DNA from: Melampsora larici-populina 98AG31
Taxonomy: Eukaryota > Basidiomycota > Pucciniomycetes > Pucciniales > Melampsoraceae
Direction of reading: 5' to 3'
Length of the DNA stretch: 64,000 bases
Assembly: GCF_000204055.1 (NCBI RefSeq)
Contig: NW_006768769.1
Location: 2,015,488-2,079,487 of the forward strand
The translations under genes and the position numbers were made by a program. Of this stretch, positions 34,687 to 46,500 are shown one piece after another (position 1 is the stretch's first letter; every line of letters starts with the position of its first letter). The notes below the pieces were generated by a model, which made no database searches, had not been told where the DNA came from, and saw only the letters and a program-made list of their open reading frames with translations.

Positions 34687-35644
34687 TGTGAGCTGCCAGG
34701 CTCTTTTAGGCTAGTAGGCCACTAAAGAATAAGGTTTGCTTAATAAACTAAGTTTATTAAGCGTGTGGAAGCCTTATTTAAAGTTATAAACAAGGTTATT
34801 AAAGAAGTAGTATGATCAAATCAGCACTGACTTCAGCTAATTGACCTTTAAACAAAGGATTTTGGATTCTTATCCGGGAATTAATGCAAGACAAGAGTCT
34901 TCTAGCAGGAAGAAAAGTAGAAACTACAGTCTAGTTTTGTGCTCAAGCCAACAACACTCTACACTAGAGTTTGTAAATCAAGGGAAATATCACCTAGTCA
35001 TATTTAAAGTTTTTTGAACTCTGAACACAGAGGAACACCCGTGAATTCAGAGTTTTTCAAGTTATTGCATTCCCTTAATAACTTGAGCAGTACTGCAAGG
35101 ATCACCTCCTAAAACTATTGGGGAAGTCTTCAAAAGACTTTCAACAATTAACAATGGTTTGAATCAAATAGAGAATTATACAATGTCTAAGAAAAGAGGA
35201 CAGGGACTCTATTTATCTGATTTGATGAAGTTATTGATAATCTAGTTAAAAGTAATGATGATGATGATGGATTTTCCTGGAGGGTCAGAGGGCTCTTTAT
35301 ATACTCACAACCCTGAAAATCCTCTATGTACAACTTGTGGTATGATTACATACTCATTTGACCTATGTAATCATGAATTTTAATCATTTTTTTATTATCT
35401 GATTACGCACATGTGTAACTCTTGTGTTACTCATGTGATGCACACTTGTGAAAGGCATTCTTACTTAGTGCAACCTTTTGGTTACATTTACATGTATGTA
35501 CATATGTAATTTCATATGTAACTACATGTAATTACATATGTACTTGGCTCTTGAAACTGAGCCATGAGTTGTAGTTATTCTTTTTGTTACTTTATAGTTA
35601 TTTAGGCAGCCCTTTGGTACTAGTAATAGGGCTCGGGCCTGACA
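34687..35644 (-). mobile_element. Diverged LTR (958 bp) of the solo-LTR family, with purine tract next to it
   Basis: In the - direction it starts TGTCAGGCCCGAGC and ends with TCACA. It shares with the solo LTRs the blocks CTCTTGAAACTGAGCC and TTGACCTTTAAACAAAGG. The 5-base flanks differ (AAAAA, TTCCC), so it is not a simple solo LTR. Just upstream in the - direction is GGTGGTGGGGAA, a polypurine-tract-like sequence, so it looks like a 3' LTR whose internal part lies at higher coordinates. Confidence 0.65.
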
Positions 35645-38054
35645 TTCCCCACCACCAAAGGAGGTCATACCATTTTCATGGAGTGTGATCTCTCTTTGCT
35701 GCTTTAAGAGCATCCACGCTTGTTTGTGGTTGTTAACTTGGTCCCATGCGGTAACAAACTCTACATTAAGTAAAAAATTACTTAACTCGACCAAATTCCA
35801 CACTTGTTTGTGTTATCAGTGCTGTAACTTTTATAATTTGACAGATAGTGCATGTGCTCCATACTGGTCATGCAGTAAGGCAACATTTTGACTTTTCAAG
35901 TACTAATCACCTGCCTTCATTCAAGTTTTCATATGATACTGTCCTCTTCTTTGCATTGGAGGACTGAAGATACAATCACATTCACATCTACATAGATCCA
36001 GTACGTGTTCATCTACTTGATCAACAGATTTTGATTTAAAACAACAAAGTCAACATGACTCTGTTCAGCTACTCAATCAATAAATTCAAGTTAAAAACAC
36101 CAAGGCTTTACTATGTTGATAAAGCTTTAAATGAGGCTGAGAGTGTGAGAAAATTCAGCTCAAATTTGGCACAAGTTTATTCCACTCTTATGGGCACAGG
36201 TGGTCTTGTCAATTGAAGTACAACCCTTGCCTGAACAAAGGCTGGGGTCTCTATGATGGCGAGGGACTTGAGTGTGACTGGTCTTTCTTGTCACCACTGG
36301 TGATACCAAATCAACACTCGACTAGGCAACATTGACTCAACCCCTTGCATCTCCAAATCAAGCAATGAAACAAGATTTTGTGTGCAAATGCAGGTGAGTT
36401 ATTTACCAATCAAACTCTTGCACCTTGAATTGACAAGTTGGTACTGTTCATTCCCATGTTTGAAATTAGTCGGCTCCCTTCGAAAAAAAAATTGAATGAT
36501 GCACACACATCTTTCAACACAGCAAAGTCAAAGTTGGAGAATTTATTGACATCAAATGCTTGCTATACAAGCGATTATTTTGCTGCTCATTGGGCCTGTC
36601 AAGGAAAAATTGCAGTTGTCTCCATCCTGCTTTGCAATTGATTTCCATCTGAGCAGCTCTGATATGCATTGCTCCACCACCTTAGCATAATAAGTATCAA
36701 TGAACAGCCCTGCACGTTCAGCCAATCCTCTAAACTTCAGGGCACATAGCACTATTCATGAGAGGCCCACAACTGAGTCTCTTTTTCTGAGACCCAGACG
36801 TTTCACAATCTGAATTGGCTTGTCAGAAAGACAACTAGTATGTCACTCATCAGCAATCTGCTTTTCCGTCCAACCAATCCGCTTGGTTCTATGTCTCCTA
36901 GTGGTAATGCAAGACCGGCCAATAAGGTACAACAACAACTTCCCGACTTCTTTCATCTTCTCAGCTCGTTTACTCACCAGTTTTGGGATCCATGTTGATG
37001 ATCTTGTTCAATTGACTGGTGCAAAAGCTAGTCTTTGGTTTTGATCAAACTCGACTTTGGAATCCTCTTCAGTCATCTCAAGACCAAGCTTTTGATGTCT
37101 TATATCAGTTGATTGCTGGATTTAGTTCCAATGATGATGCTAGTCTCATTCATCTCAAAGCCAAAGTGGCAGTAGTATCATCCAGCTTGACATACTCTTC
37201 AAGGTCGGACAGATCAATTAGATACGACAGAGAAGCGTAAATTGGACAATCCCAACTCGACTCTCCTTGGTCAAGCCAATTGGTTTGATGCTTTGGGTTA
37301 TGAGGAATATGTATCAATTATCAAACTGAACTTGTTCAAACTTGGCTTAACAAGATGACCTGCTTTGATGATTCCTTTTTCCTTTTCCAATTTTAGGGCT
37401 TGATCTTACTTATGTCGAGAAGAAGTGCACTTCATTCCCCTAGAGTTTTTTCAATTCTTAATGAATTTAAAAATTCTATTGATGTTCAATGGAGGGTTTG
37501 GTTTCGAGATGAAACATCAGAATCCATACTCTTAGCTCACTTATGGTAACATGTTTCTTAATATAATGTTAGTGATTAGTTTTCACTACTCTGATGAGTG
37601 ATTTATCAATCACCATCCTTGCCCTTACCTTGCCACGTAGGTGAGGTAAGTGCTGTTTTGGGAAAGCGCGCGGAGCGTGCCACGGCCTTGGTTTCCTTAA
37701 ACCAAGATCGTGGTTCCCCTAAACCAACACTTTGGTTTTCCTGACCAAGAGTGTGGTTGAGGTAGCTTTGGTCTTATGGCTTCCCGTTTTCGTTTCATCT
37801 GTAGGAGGGATTGTTTGTTCTCCCTGTTTCCGAGAAAGGGATGGCCAGGCATGCCGTTCTTGGCCTGACGGACAACCCCTCCTACGGTAGGGCTGGCCAG
37901 ACACTTGGTCATCGCAGATCGAAAGAAACGGACTTCTGACATTTACTCTCAACTTCGTCCTTTCGGGCGTCTTCGAGAGGTATCCAAACCTTGTTTATCT
38001 CCGCTTTACAAGCCGAACCCTGTTCAATGTGGCTCACTAGTTGGATCTACAAAC
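35645..38054. other. Decayed sequence, no recognisable pol genes
   Basis: If 34687-35644 is a 3' LTR, this should hold the internal region, yet I see no gag, protease, integrase or reverse transcriptase. A stretch at 37412-37549 (+) starting MSRRSALHSPRVFSILNEFK is protein-like but unassigned. At 37680-37760 short repeats of TTGGTTT/AAACCAA occur. The part from about 37640 probably belongs to the 3' end of E2. Confidence 0.4.
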
Positions 38055-39146
38055 TCATAATCTTATTGCATCTAAAAATGACTTTGTCCTTTGTATCTCG
38101 TCTTGTGAGAAAACCTTTGTGTATCGTTGAAACGAGGATGATTTCCACCTTCCCACTCTTTTAATTGTCTCATCTGACGTTCCGAGGTTTGATCTTAACA
38201 AGGCTCCTCCTACCCTAAAGGAGTGACCCGACCACTTATCCAAAGACGACTTCCCCCATACCTTTTCCACGCTGTTTATGAATATTCGTTTTGTCAACAG
38301 ACCGTGTTTGGTTTGGAAAATTGGCAAATCTCGTTCTTTCATCGGATTCGCCTTTAGGATCCTTTCTAGAGCTTTCACCGGGTCAAGTATTGATGGCTGG
38401 GATTGTAAGTGGATTATTTGTATCTCATTCGGAGCTGCCGTTTTTGCTTTCCTCAGCTTTAACCTTGCCCATTTTCCCTTTTTGGATTCACCGAATTCTA
38501 CGTGGTGTCTTAACAAAGCTCCGTCCGATTTTCCCCCCCTGAAGATTTCTCCTAATCGTATCATCCCCCAGAAGGCGATTAAACCAATGTCTGCTACCAA
38601 GGTTTGTATGTCTGACTTTCTGTGAGACTCGATTAGCAGCTGATATAACTCCTGAACCCTCACTGGCTTCTTAATCGACTCGAAAACAACGCCTTCCTCC
38701 TCTCGTTTCGTTGCCCTGATTAACATCTTGACTATATCCGAATCGACTTCAATCTTGTTCAGGTGCTTTACGATGTGCCATGCGTTGATACCGTCAAGGT
38801 ATTTGTCGATCGTTTTCGCTGTTATAGGTTTCTTCGGAGGGTTTGGTACGTCGATCTTAGTTCTTCCTGCCCAAGTGATGAAGTTGTATATCTGCTTGTT
38901 ACTGATCGGGATGTTTCCATTAAACTCTTTCCCAGTTGATTCTACGTAAGCGATGTATTTTGACAACCCAGAGGAATAGCCCGCCAGAGTTGATTTGGCC
39001 CAACTCCCTACTGCTAGGTGTGCTCCTGGTCGAGTTGACCTTTTCGCTACTTTTCCAAAATGGCCTGGAATGTCATACGGTTTTGAAAAGGTGACTGGTC
39101 GTTCTCTTCTCTTTTGGCGAGGCATTTTTGGAGTGGTGTCTGACAT
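38055..39146 (-). CDS. E2 tyrosine recombinase, 363 aa
   Basis: Complete uninterrupted frame. Core-binding domain with GSWAKSTLAGYSSGLSKYI (about residues 48-66). Catalytic domain with Arg in FWGMIRLGEIF (about 195), SGHSFRVGGA with His at about 308 and Arg at about 311, Trp in GRWKS (about 334) and nucleophile Tyr in FQRYTKVF (about 342). It starts 291 bases after the RT stop, unlike E1 where the two frames overlap. Its good preservation contrasts with the damaged RT box. Confidence 0.88.
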   Translation of the reverse strand: MSDTTPKMPRQKRRERPVTFSKPYDIPGHFGKVAKRSTRPGAHLAVGSWAKSTLAGYSSGLSKYIAYVESTGKEFNGNIPISNKQIYNFITWAGRTKIDVPNPPKKPITAKTIDKYLDGINAWHIVKHLNKIEVDSDIVKMLIRATKREEEGVVFESIKKPVRVQELYQLLIESHRKSDIQTLVADIGLIAFWGMIRLGEIFRGGKSDGALLRHHVEFGESKKGKWARLKLRKAKTAAPNEIQIIHLQSQPSILDPVKALERILKANPMKERDLPIFQTKHGLLTKRIFINSVEKVWGKSSLDKWSGHSFRVGGALLRSNLGTSDETIKRVGRWKSSSFQRYTKVFSQDEIQRTKSFLDAIRL

Positions 39147-39436
39147 TTTTTTTTGAGAACTTCGAAGCGGATTGCTTGTTCAATTCTGGGAGTCTCAAAG
39201 TCTACCTCTCTTCTGCTGGACCGTGCTTCCAACCCACCTTCCGACGGAATTTTTTTTTCCGATTCTCGACGCGCTCTACTGTACTTTTGGGATTCTTTTG
39301 ACTGCACTCGACGTAGTCCCGTCCTTGTAATGGACAATATAGGGAGTTTATGGGACCTCTCATGCACTCTTCCGCACACAGCTAGTTTGCTCAACCAAAT
39401 CGTGACAATTGTCACATTTCTTTCCAAAACTTATTA

Positions 39437-40828
39437 TCACATTTGTTCCAAAAATTTATTCAGGTCCGCAGGTAAGTCAATCCTCAACTTATTTTCCTGC
39501 CTCTTCCGTGAGATCTTTCCTCTAGAAAGAGCGTCAGCTGCGTTATCTGCTGACACTACTCTCTTTGCGGAAATTGCGTATTGTTTCCTTAGGAGCCGTT
39601 CTTGAATGTTCTTCCATTCGGCGTTAACTAAAGGATCTCTGGACTTCCCATTCACAATCGCGTTTTCTGCTACGGTGTTGTCGGTGAGTACCAAATAGTT
39701 CACTCCTTCAACGTTTTCCAAACTTTCTATCATTATGAGTCCTATTCTGATTGCTGCTGTTTCTGCCCATGCAATTCCTCGCCTATCGCCATTCTTTTCT
39801 GGACTTTTCCACCCGGCTCGCAGCTTGAACTGAGCCCACCTCTTCCCTATGATCACCCCTATACCATACAAAGTGGATGCGTCCCCGACCCAACCCACAT
39901 TTCGTACTTCCGGCTTTGGGATTACTCTTAAGGGGTCAGCCGTTTCTAACGTTTCTAACCAGATTTTCAAATCTTCTCGAACTTCTTGAGGTAAAGGTCT
40001 TAACGCATACTTATTTCCCCAGGTCTTCATCATCCGGTAAGTAGCTGAAGTGTAGACTCTCATTTGGGGGAATACAAAGGTAATGTGATTTAGTCTGCCT
40101 ACCAAGACTTCGGTGTTCTTGAATGACTGTTTTTCTTGCCGTGCGTATTCTTCTATTTGATTCATTCTTAATTTGATTTTTTCCTCCGGTAATCTGACCG
40201 TTTTGTTTTCCCCGTTCCAAATAAAACCCAGGTATTTTTGTTCAGATTCGAACTCCCTCCATTTCTTTTCATTCGTTTCGACCCCCATCTCTTGACTTGC
40301 CTCTGCAATCTGTCTCATCGTTGTCGGGTTGGATCCGTCGGCCGGTTTTACAAATAAGGTGTTGTCCACCCACCTGAAACCTTGCAGGAGGTTAAATTTG
40401 AGCATCATTATTTCTTTCCAGGATTCCGCAGCCTCGCCGAACGTTCCACAGCCTGCGATGCCTCCGAACTGAACCCTTGTGTCTACGTACACTAAATTGT
40501 TAAAACCGAGGATCATCAAGAAGCACCACTGGTCCATTGCTACCGGTATCTGTCGGTAAGCTTTTGCCCAGTCAAAGACCCCCAATACAATCTTCCCTTC
40601 GTGAGTTGTAATGAACCAAGCTACCTTGCTAAAGTCGTCCCAGGTGGTTTCGAAGTCATCTTTGTCTACTCTAAAGTTGACTGATTCTATTTCGGGGTCA
40701 TTTTTTGGGAATGACAGGTTGCTGATCGGTCTGAAAGACCCGTCGCCGTTAATGACGGCTCCGAGAGGATTCGTTCTGAAGAAACCCATTTTGTTGTAAG
40801 CTTCCTCCTTGGTCCAAGGACCGAACAT
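39437..40828 (-). CDS. E2 reverse transcriptase - RNase H, catalytic Asp lost
   Basis: 463-aa open frame starting MFGPWTKEEAYNKMGFFRTN, in line with E1. FDWAKAYRQIP keeps the first catalytic Asp, and VQFGGIAGCGTFGE is present, but the catalytic box reads RWVDNTLFV where E1 has RWVDDNLFV: the second Asp is Asn, expected to kill polymerase activity. RNase H looks complete (GWVGDASTLYGIGV, IAWAETAAIRIGL, VLTDNTVAENAI, DNAADALSRG). The conserved N-terminal piece lies upstream behind a TGA. Confidence 0.85.
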   Translation of the reverse strand: MFGPWTKEEAYNKMGFFRTNPLGAVINGDGSFRPISNLSFPKNDPEIESVNFRVDKDDFETTWDDFSKVAWFITTHEGKIVLGVFDWAKAYRQIPVAMDQWCFLMILGFNNLVYVDTRVQFGGIAGCGTFGEAAESWKEIMMLKFNLLQGFRWVDNTLFVKPADGSNPTTMRQIAEASQEMGVETNEKKWREFESEQKYLGFIWNGENKTVRLPEEKIKLRMNQIEEYARQEKQSFKNTEVLVGRLNHITFVFPQMRVYTSATYRMMKTWGNKYALRPLPQEVREDLKIWLETLETADPLRVIPKPEVRNVGWVGDASTLYGIGVIIGKRWAQFKLRAGWKSPEKNGDRRGIAWAETAAIRIGLIMIESLENVEGVNYLVLTDNTVAENAIVNGKSRDPLVNAEWKNIQERLLRKQYAISAKRVVSADNAADALSRGKISRKRQENKLRIDLPADLNKFLEQM

Positions 40829-41266
40829 CCTTCCTCTCCGTATTTCAGCATTGATATTTTTTTCTATTTTCTCCTTTGCCTGATAGGCTGACTTATGATT
40901 ATCTGGGCAATAAAACTTTAAGCCTCTTACTTTTGCGTTCTTTATGCCTTGGTCAAAGCCATACTGGAAACCTCAAATGATTTTCTGGTATTTCCTTTCA
41001 AGACCGTAAGTTTGAAGTTCCTTACGCCACCTACCAATGTCCATCTCACAAGTAGGTTTGGTTGGCCACCTTCTGCCCTTATTAAACCATTCCGAATCTG
41101 ACCAAAATTCTGGTATTGGTGTCATCAGCGGTTGGTGAATGTATGCCCTTGATGCGGACGGAGTGTCTTTCACTATCTGGTACGGGTCTGCCTCACTTTC
41201 ATCTATTTGTTCCTGGGTCACGGGCAAATAGGGTCTAGTCAAGGGCAAGGGGGAACTTAGGCACAT
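40829..41266 (-). pseudogene. E2 N-terminal part of RT polyprotein, broken by TGA
   Basis: Reads EADPYQIVKDTPSASRAYIH, then EMDIGRWRKELQTYG, a TGA at 40973-40975, and continues GFQYGFDQGI, FYCPDNHKSAYQAKEKIEK into the RT frame without a frame change. The stop aligns with Asp in E1 IDGF. Confidence 0.65.
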
Positions 41267-41383
41267 TGGGAACAGTTTTCAAGCATGTTAGTACAGCTTC
41301 TTCCATTCTCATTTATTTTTTGGAATTTGTCATGAGATTTCATTTCAAATAATTCCACACCAGACGTTCCAGACTCTAGTAGC

Positions 41384-43589
41384 TTACGCTTTCTTCCCTT
41401 TGACAGGGTTTCCGTGCTTGTCCCTCCTGTCCGGGCTCCTGCCTCTGTCTCTGTGACCTGCATATCTTTCTGAGTACCTGTCACTTGCGTAACGATCATC
41501 TTTCCTCCAATCGTTCCGTCTTCTCCCATTGTCGTTTTGGCCTTTGTAGTTGCCACCACCCCTTCCACCTTTCCCATTACCTTTGTATGAGCTCGTGGAC
41601 GCGTGGCGGTTCTCGGTTACGTTGTTTGATAAGGAGGTTGCAGAAGGTAAGTTGAACTTTGACTTGTTTGTCAAAGGGCATATGTTCGACTTTGGTTTCC
41701 CCGGAGCATAAGGATTTGTTTTGTAATGGCGCTCGTTGTAACTTTCAGCGGTTGTTTTTGCTTTGATTAACAGGGTCTCTTGAAGCTCGGCGTAATTACC
41801 AATAGATTTGTCGATTGTTTCGTGCATTACCCCTTGCCTTACCAGTCGGCAGTAGCGCAGGGCAACCATCCAACCGAAGTCCTTACGTAGTTTCTTCACC
41901 ACTGCTATGTGGCCTTCGAAGCGTTCTGCGACAGGTTTCCATCCGCATGTGATTAGGTGAGAACAGAACAGTTCCATACAATCGCTCCAAACTTCGAAAT
42001 CGATCGTAAGTTCTTCTACAGGCGCCTCTCCCCCATAGATTCGGGCCTCTCCTGACTCCTTCTTATCCGACTTTGTGGTTCTAGTTGACCATGCTTTTTG
42101 GTCTTTCACGAGCCACTCTTTGTCAAACACCGTGAGTTGGATATAGGAAGATAGTCCTTTCAGAATGATCGTTAGGCCTGGTGACAGCGGGGCTAAGGAT
42201 TCCGTCATTTGAGCGTTACCCCCCTTTAGGATTCTGCCGTTGTGAATGACGTCGCCATTAAGCATCTCTAAGGTTCCTTTTTTCGAAGACATGATTGCTA
42301 ACACCTTGTCTGACTCCTCTTTTGATGCAGCACCTTCGAACCAGGTCGCCTTATCTTCACCAACCTCGGTTGTCGAGTTTTGAGCAAGCCCAGAGGGTGC
42401 CTGATTCATGGTTCTGTCCTTGGTAACCTGATGATGGACCTCCGGCATTGGTTGTGGTATTGGTTGTTTGGGTACCACCTGCTTTACGAACGTTATTGAC
42501 GGGATGCTAGATCGTGAGGTCTTGGTGCCTTCTTCGTCCAAGACGTAAGGATTGTCCTTCTTTTCTGCGACGCTGATTTTGTCCAAGACTTTTAACAGGG
42601 TGTTTGCTTCTCCGTCGTCTCCACAATCATACGCATCTTGGATTAGCTTTCCTAGCGTTTTCCGTCTGGACTCTGTTAACGTCACACAGTGAACCGAACA
42701 ATCAACCGTCCAAAGAGTTAGTGTTGTCTCTTGTTGATCCTCTGGTCTACGACAAATGGAATCGGTATTATTATTATGGACGTGAACACCTATTGTAAGG
42801 CGGGTCATGGCTGGATCACTATTTGAAGCCGTGTCAGGCTGTTTTTTGGGACACCAATTGTAAGCCGGGCCTGGCTGGACCTTATTATGAGCCTGGTCAG
42901 GCGTGCGTCCATTTCCCGATGTTTTCCCGACTTCGTCACTATATTCAGCAGACTTTGGAAGAACAACAAAGGGTAATTCACTCTTTTTTCGCTCTTGTGC
43001 GTCTTTTTACCTGATATGTTGGCATAGACTGCACGAGAGCTGACTTGATCCTCCTTATAGATGAATATGAGATCATGTAAACTATGGATTCAGACAAGAT
43101 TGATGATGAAGCAAGAAGGGTTGGAGTGTATGGTATGGAAGGGGCGGACGTGTGTGACAGGATTGGGAGCAGGAGTAGATGAAGGTAAAGGTGTAACTGG
43201 GTATATGAAGAGAATCTCATTTCTGAATTTGCTAACTCACCATCTTGGTTTATTTCCTCTTCACTACCTTCCTCCTCTTCCATCCTTCCCTCACTGCTTT
43301 GCTCTCCTATACCCCCCCATTCCTCCTCTTCTTCTTTCTCTTCTCCTTCTGGTTCATTCCTGTTTTCTCGATCTCTTCTTCTCATATTCCTGGCGTCTCT
43401 AGTTCTTTTCAACCCTCTAGGACGACGAAAACCATTGGTAGGAGTCCTGCTCGCCAGCCTTCCATTAGCTCCTCTCTTTGGTGTTAAGAGGCGGTCCCCT
43501 GGCCTTATGCCTGTTGCCGCTGCATTTGCTCTTGTTAATCTTTGATTTAAGTTGTTTTCTGTTTGTTCGATTTGATTCATGAATGACAT
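41384..43589 (-). CDS. E2 gag-like protein, at least two exons
   Basis: A first exon 43589-43241 (SFMNQIEQTENNLNQRLTRA, then an Arg-rich and a Glu-rich run, donor GTGAGT) is the counterpart of E1 exon 1. The main part lies in 42808-41384; the conserved portion begins near ESRRKTLGKLIQDAYD (about 42670), where TTAACAG is a plausible acceptor. Conserved blocks: YIQLTVFDKEWLVKDQKA, LTIDFEVWSDCMELFCSHL, DFGWMVALRYCRLV. The end is a basic, Gly/Arg-rich RNA-binding tail (GKGGRGGGNYKGQ, RDRGRSPDRRD). No zinc knuckle is seen. Confidence 0.65.
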
Positions 43590-46500
43590 TCTTTCAGTTC
43601 CTTTCTTTTGATTTGAGAATTCTTCTTTTTTAGAACTTGTTGTCTTTGATTTGTCTACTTTGTCAATTGTAATTTAAATAATAAACAATCAGGCGAGAGA
43701 GAGTGTGAGCGTGAAAGAGATGGATAAAAGACCGTCTCAAGAGCGAAAAAGCAAGAGTAGAGGATTTCCTTTAGTGGAGGAAATTCGAGTGTACTTTGAG
43801 TCCACGTCTCATACTTTGCTTGTGACATGTGTAATCCATACCTGTCACCTCTTTTGTTCACGGCGTGTGGACACATTCACCAAAACGTGCCTTATTTGGT
43901 GCTTTCCAAGGTAAGCTAGAAAAAACATCCTTTGATAAACAAAAACAACTTTTTTGTTTCTTTGAAAAATGATCCAAAAAAAGAAGAACCAACCAACATC
44001 TCATTTATTTTGATTTTCAACAAACATAGCTGCATATGCAGCCTTTTCAATATCTTTAGACATGAAGAATGGGATTAGAAATATTGATGGAACATCTCTC
44101 ATCAGCGCTAGGAAAGCTAGTTCAATGCATGTGATGCCACCTCTTTTCTTAAATCCGTCTTCTAGTGTGTAATTGTAGGTGCAAAATGATACTGAAGTTG
44201 AAAATAGACAATCAGGTCAAATTTCTCAAAATGTTGTTGAAACCAGTCTGATCTTATCATCTCATCATCCTGAATTCCCATCTAATCATTCTATGGATCA
44301 ACTCCCACCGTGATCCTCCACCTGATCTTGAAACGTCTACATTTCTCTGATCTCCTAATCTTGTACAAGGTGAATTATTCACACTGTTATCTAACATATG
44401 TCTTCAATAATCTTTGAAACAATATTTGCCTCCTGTTACACATAAAATAAAAGGTAATGGCAACATGGCCACTTGAGGTGTGGCGGCTCCAAAGATGACC
44501 AATATAAGAAAATAGATGTTGCCTATGTTTTGAAATTGTTCAAAGAGATTCTATTAAAAATGAATTTAAAGATCAGTTTGACGGAAAAAGATGGTTTAGA
44601 TTTATAGTCAAGACGCAAGGAAATCATGTACCTTTGGTGAGAATGAGATGATTGTATATATTCAGTAGCTAATGGATCACCATTTCTATCAATCTGACCA
44701 GTAGATAAACCCAAGTTAACATAGATCAGTCTTATTTAATTCAAAAAAACAACAACTGCTCTTGGAGTTTGACTTATCAGATTTTGTTTTTTATTTTTTA
44801 AGACCAGTTGTAGGAGAATTGTCTAATTATTTTGAATCTTGGGTATGTTCATCTTTGCCTTAGTTATAGGAGGTAATGGAGGTAATTCAGTTTTTGAATA
44901 AGATTTTCTCATATGATTTGAATTAGCAGTTGGAGGTGTAAATTGTCTTCAAAGTCATTCACATATTCCTAATGGATCTTCACTTGATGATTGACCCAAG
45001 CTTTTTTTAGCTTTCCTTTTACAATAATCTTCCGAGATTGCTTTATGAATCTGTAGAGTATCCTTGAGTCGATTTGGGAAAAGTTTAAATTGATTTGGAA
45101 TCTGCAAGTTTAGCTGAAGGTGAAGGAGGCGATCAGCATTCTAGTACCTTTGAAGCCATACCAAGGGATGCGGTGATTTTCTCAAAATCATTGAAAAAGA
45201 GGAAAACTATGAGATAGTCAGACCTCAATGAGTGGGTTATTTTGAATCAAAGTTATAAATTTCTTTGACAAACCAAGTTTATGTATCCGTTGAGCACTTC
45301 AAAATCACCCATTACGTGTCATCCATTTCATCATTGTCATTGTCTCATCTTCACTCCTTGATCCAAATACATGAGGTATTTTGAGGGTAGTGTTTGCTGC
45401 GGGTACAGGTGGTAGACTTCAAATTCAATTTGAAAGTGTTGGAACATGTTGGTTTGAAGGGTTATTTGGATCTGGATCACTTGAATCAGATTGATTATCT
45501 AGGTTTAGTTGAGTGACTATGTACTGGTTGTGTAATAGGAATAATTGAAGCTCAGGCTTGAGAATTATTGGGATGACTGTTCAAGACGTACAGGATTGAG
45601 ACTATAAAGGGTTGATTGAAGGATGAGTGGGACAAAATGTCCTGCATGTGGTACTACATTATGGTTATGAAGAGTTACATATGTTGACATTTCCCCGCGT
45701 GGAACACCAAAGTTAAAATAGGCTTCTTAAAAGTTTCCTGAGCAGAATTGCTATTGAATGAGGAGTTCAGCTGGAGCTGAGAGCTCAAACATGGCCCAGC
45801 TCACTGATGAGATGTGCAACTAAGGACTGGCTAGGGATTGGACACACAAAAGCAGGTGGGATTGGAGACTTTTTGGGCACAATTGCAAGGCTTTCAACCC
45901 CCCTTGACGTTGAGGGGGGATCTGGCGGTCCTTGTGCTATATAACTACACCCACAGTGCTCAATTGTCATGTTTAAAACACACTCAGATTCAAAACAGAA
46001 GTGAGGCAGAACAAGAGCAAGTTCTCAATCTACCTACTTCAATTGTAGCATTTGAAGAGGACATTGCTGCCGTGGTTGCAGAATGAGGTGACAAGGAGTT
46101 TTGGACTTTAAAAGCAGCCTTGGGTGAGTTTCTCATATTACGTTGCTTTTGTACAAAGACATCATCTTACCAAGTTGCTTCTGCAGACAATACGGCCGGG
46201 GCACTCATCTAAGTCCGCATGGCAAAACAAAAGCTATACAAAGCTAAAGTGGGAATTCTGGAGGCACAAAAGCAATGAGAAAAGTACGGTCAAGGTATGT
46301 ATAATCTGGCTCATGCTCTCAAAATCGGAAATTCTATAGTCTTATTAAATCAATATAATTGGATTATTGTATTTCATGATGGGCAGGAACTTGCGCACAA
46401 CAAAGTTTGAAGCAATTAATGAGAAATAAACACAACCTATTCAAACAAAAGTTTGAATCATTCAAATGACAAGTGCCAAAACACAATTCTATTCAACCCC

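Larger units (their letters stand above)
38055..43589 (-). mobile_element. Tyrosine-recombinase retrotransposon E2 (DIRS gene order)
   Basis: Reads gag (43589-41384), RT-RNase H (41266-39437) and tyrosine recombinase (39146-38055) on the - strand. Same gene order and conserved blocks as E1 but well diverged, so a separate lineage. Terminal repeats were not identified; bounds are of the coding part. Confidence 0.82.

Noticed and set aside
27289..43589. E1 and E2 as Ty1/Ty3-type LTR retrotransposons
   Set aside because: No protease, no DDE integrase and no flanking LTRs; instead a tyrosine recombinase follows RNase H.
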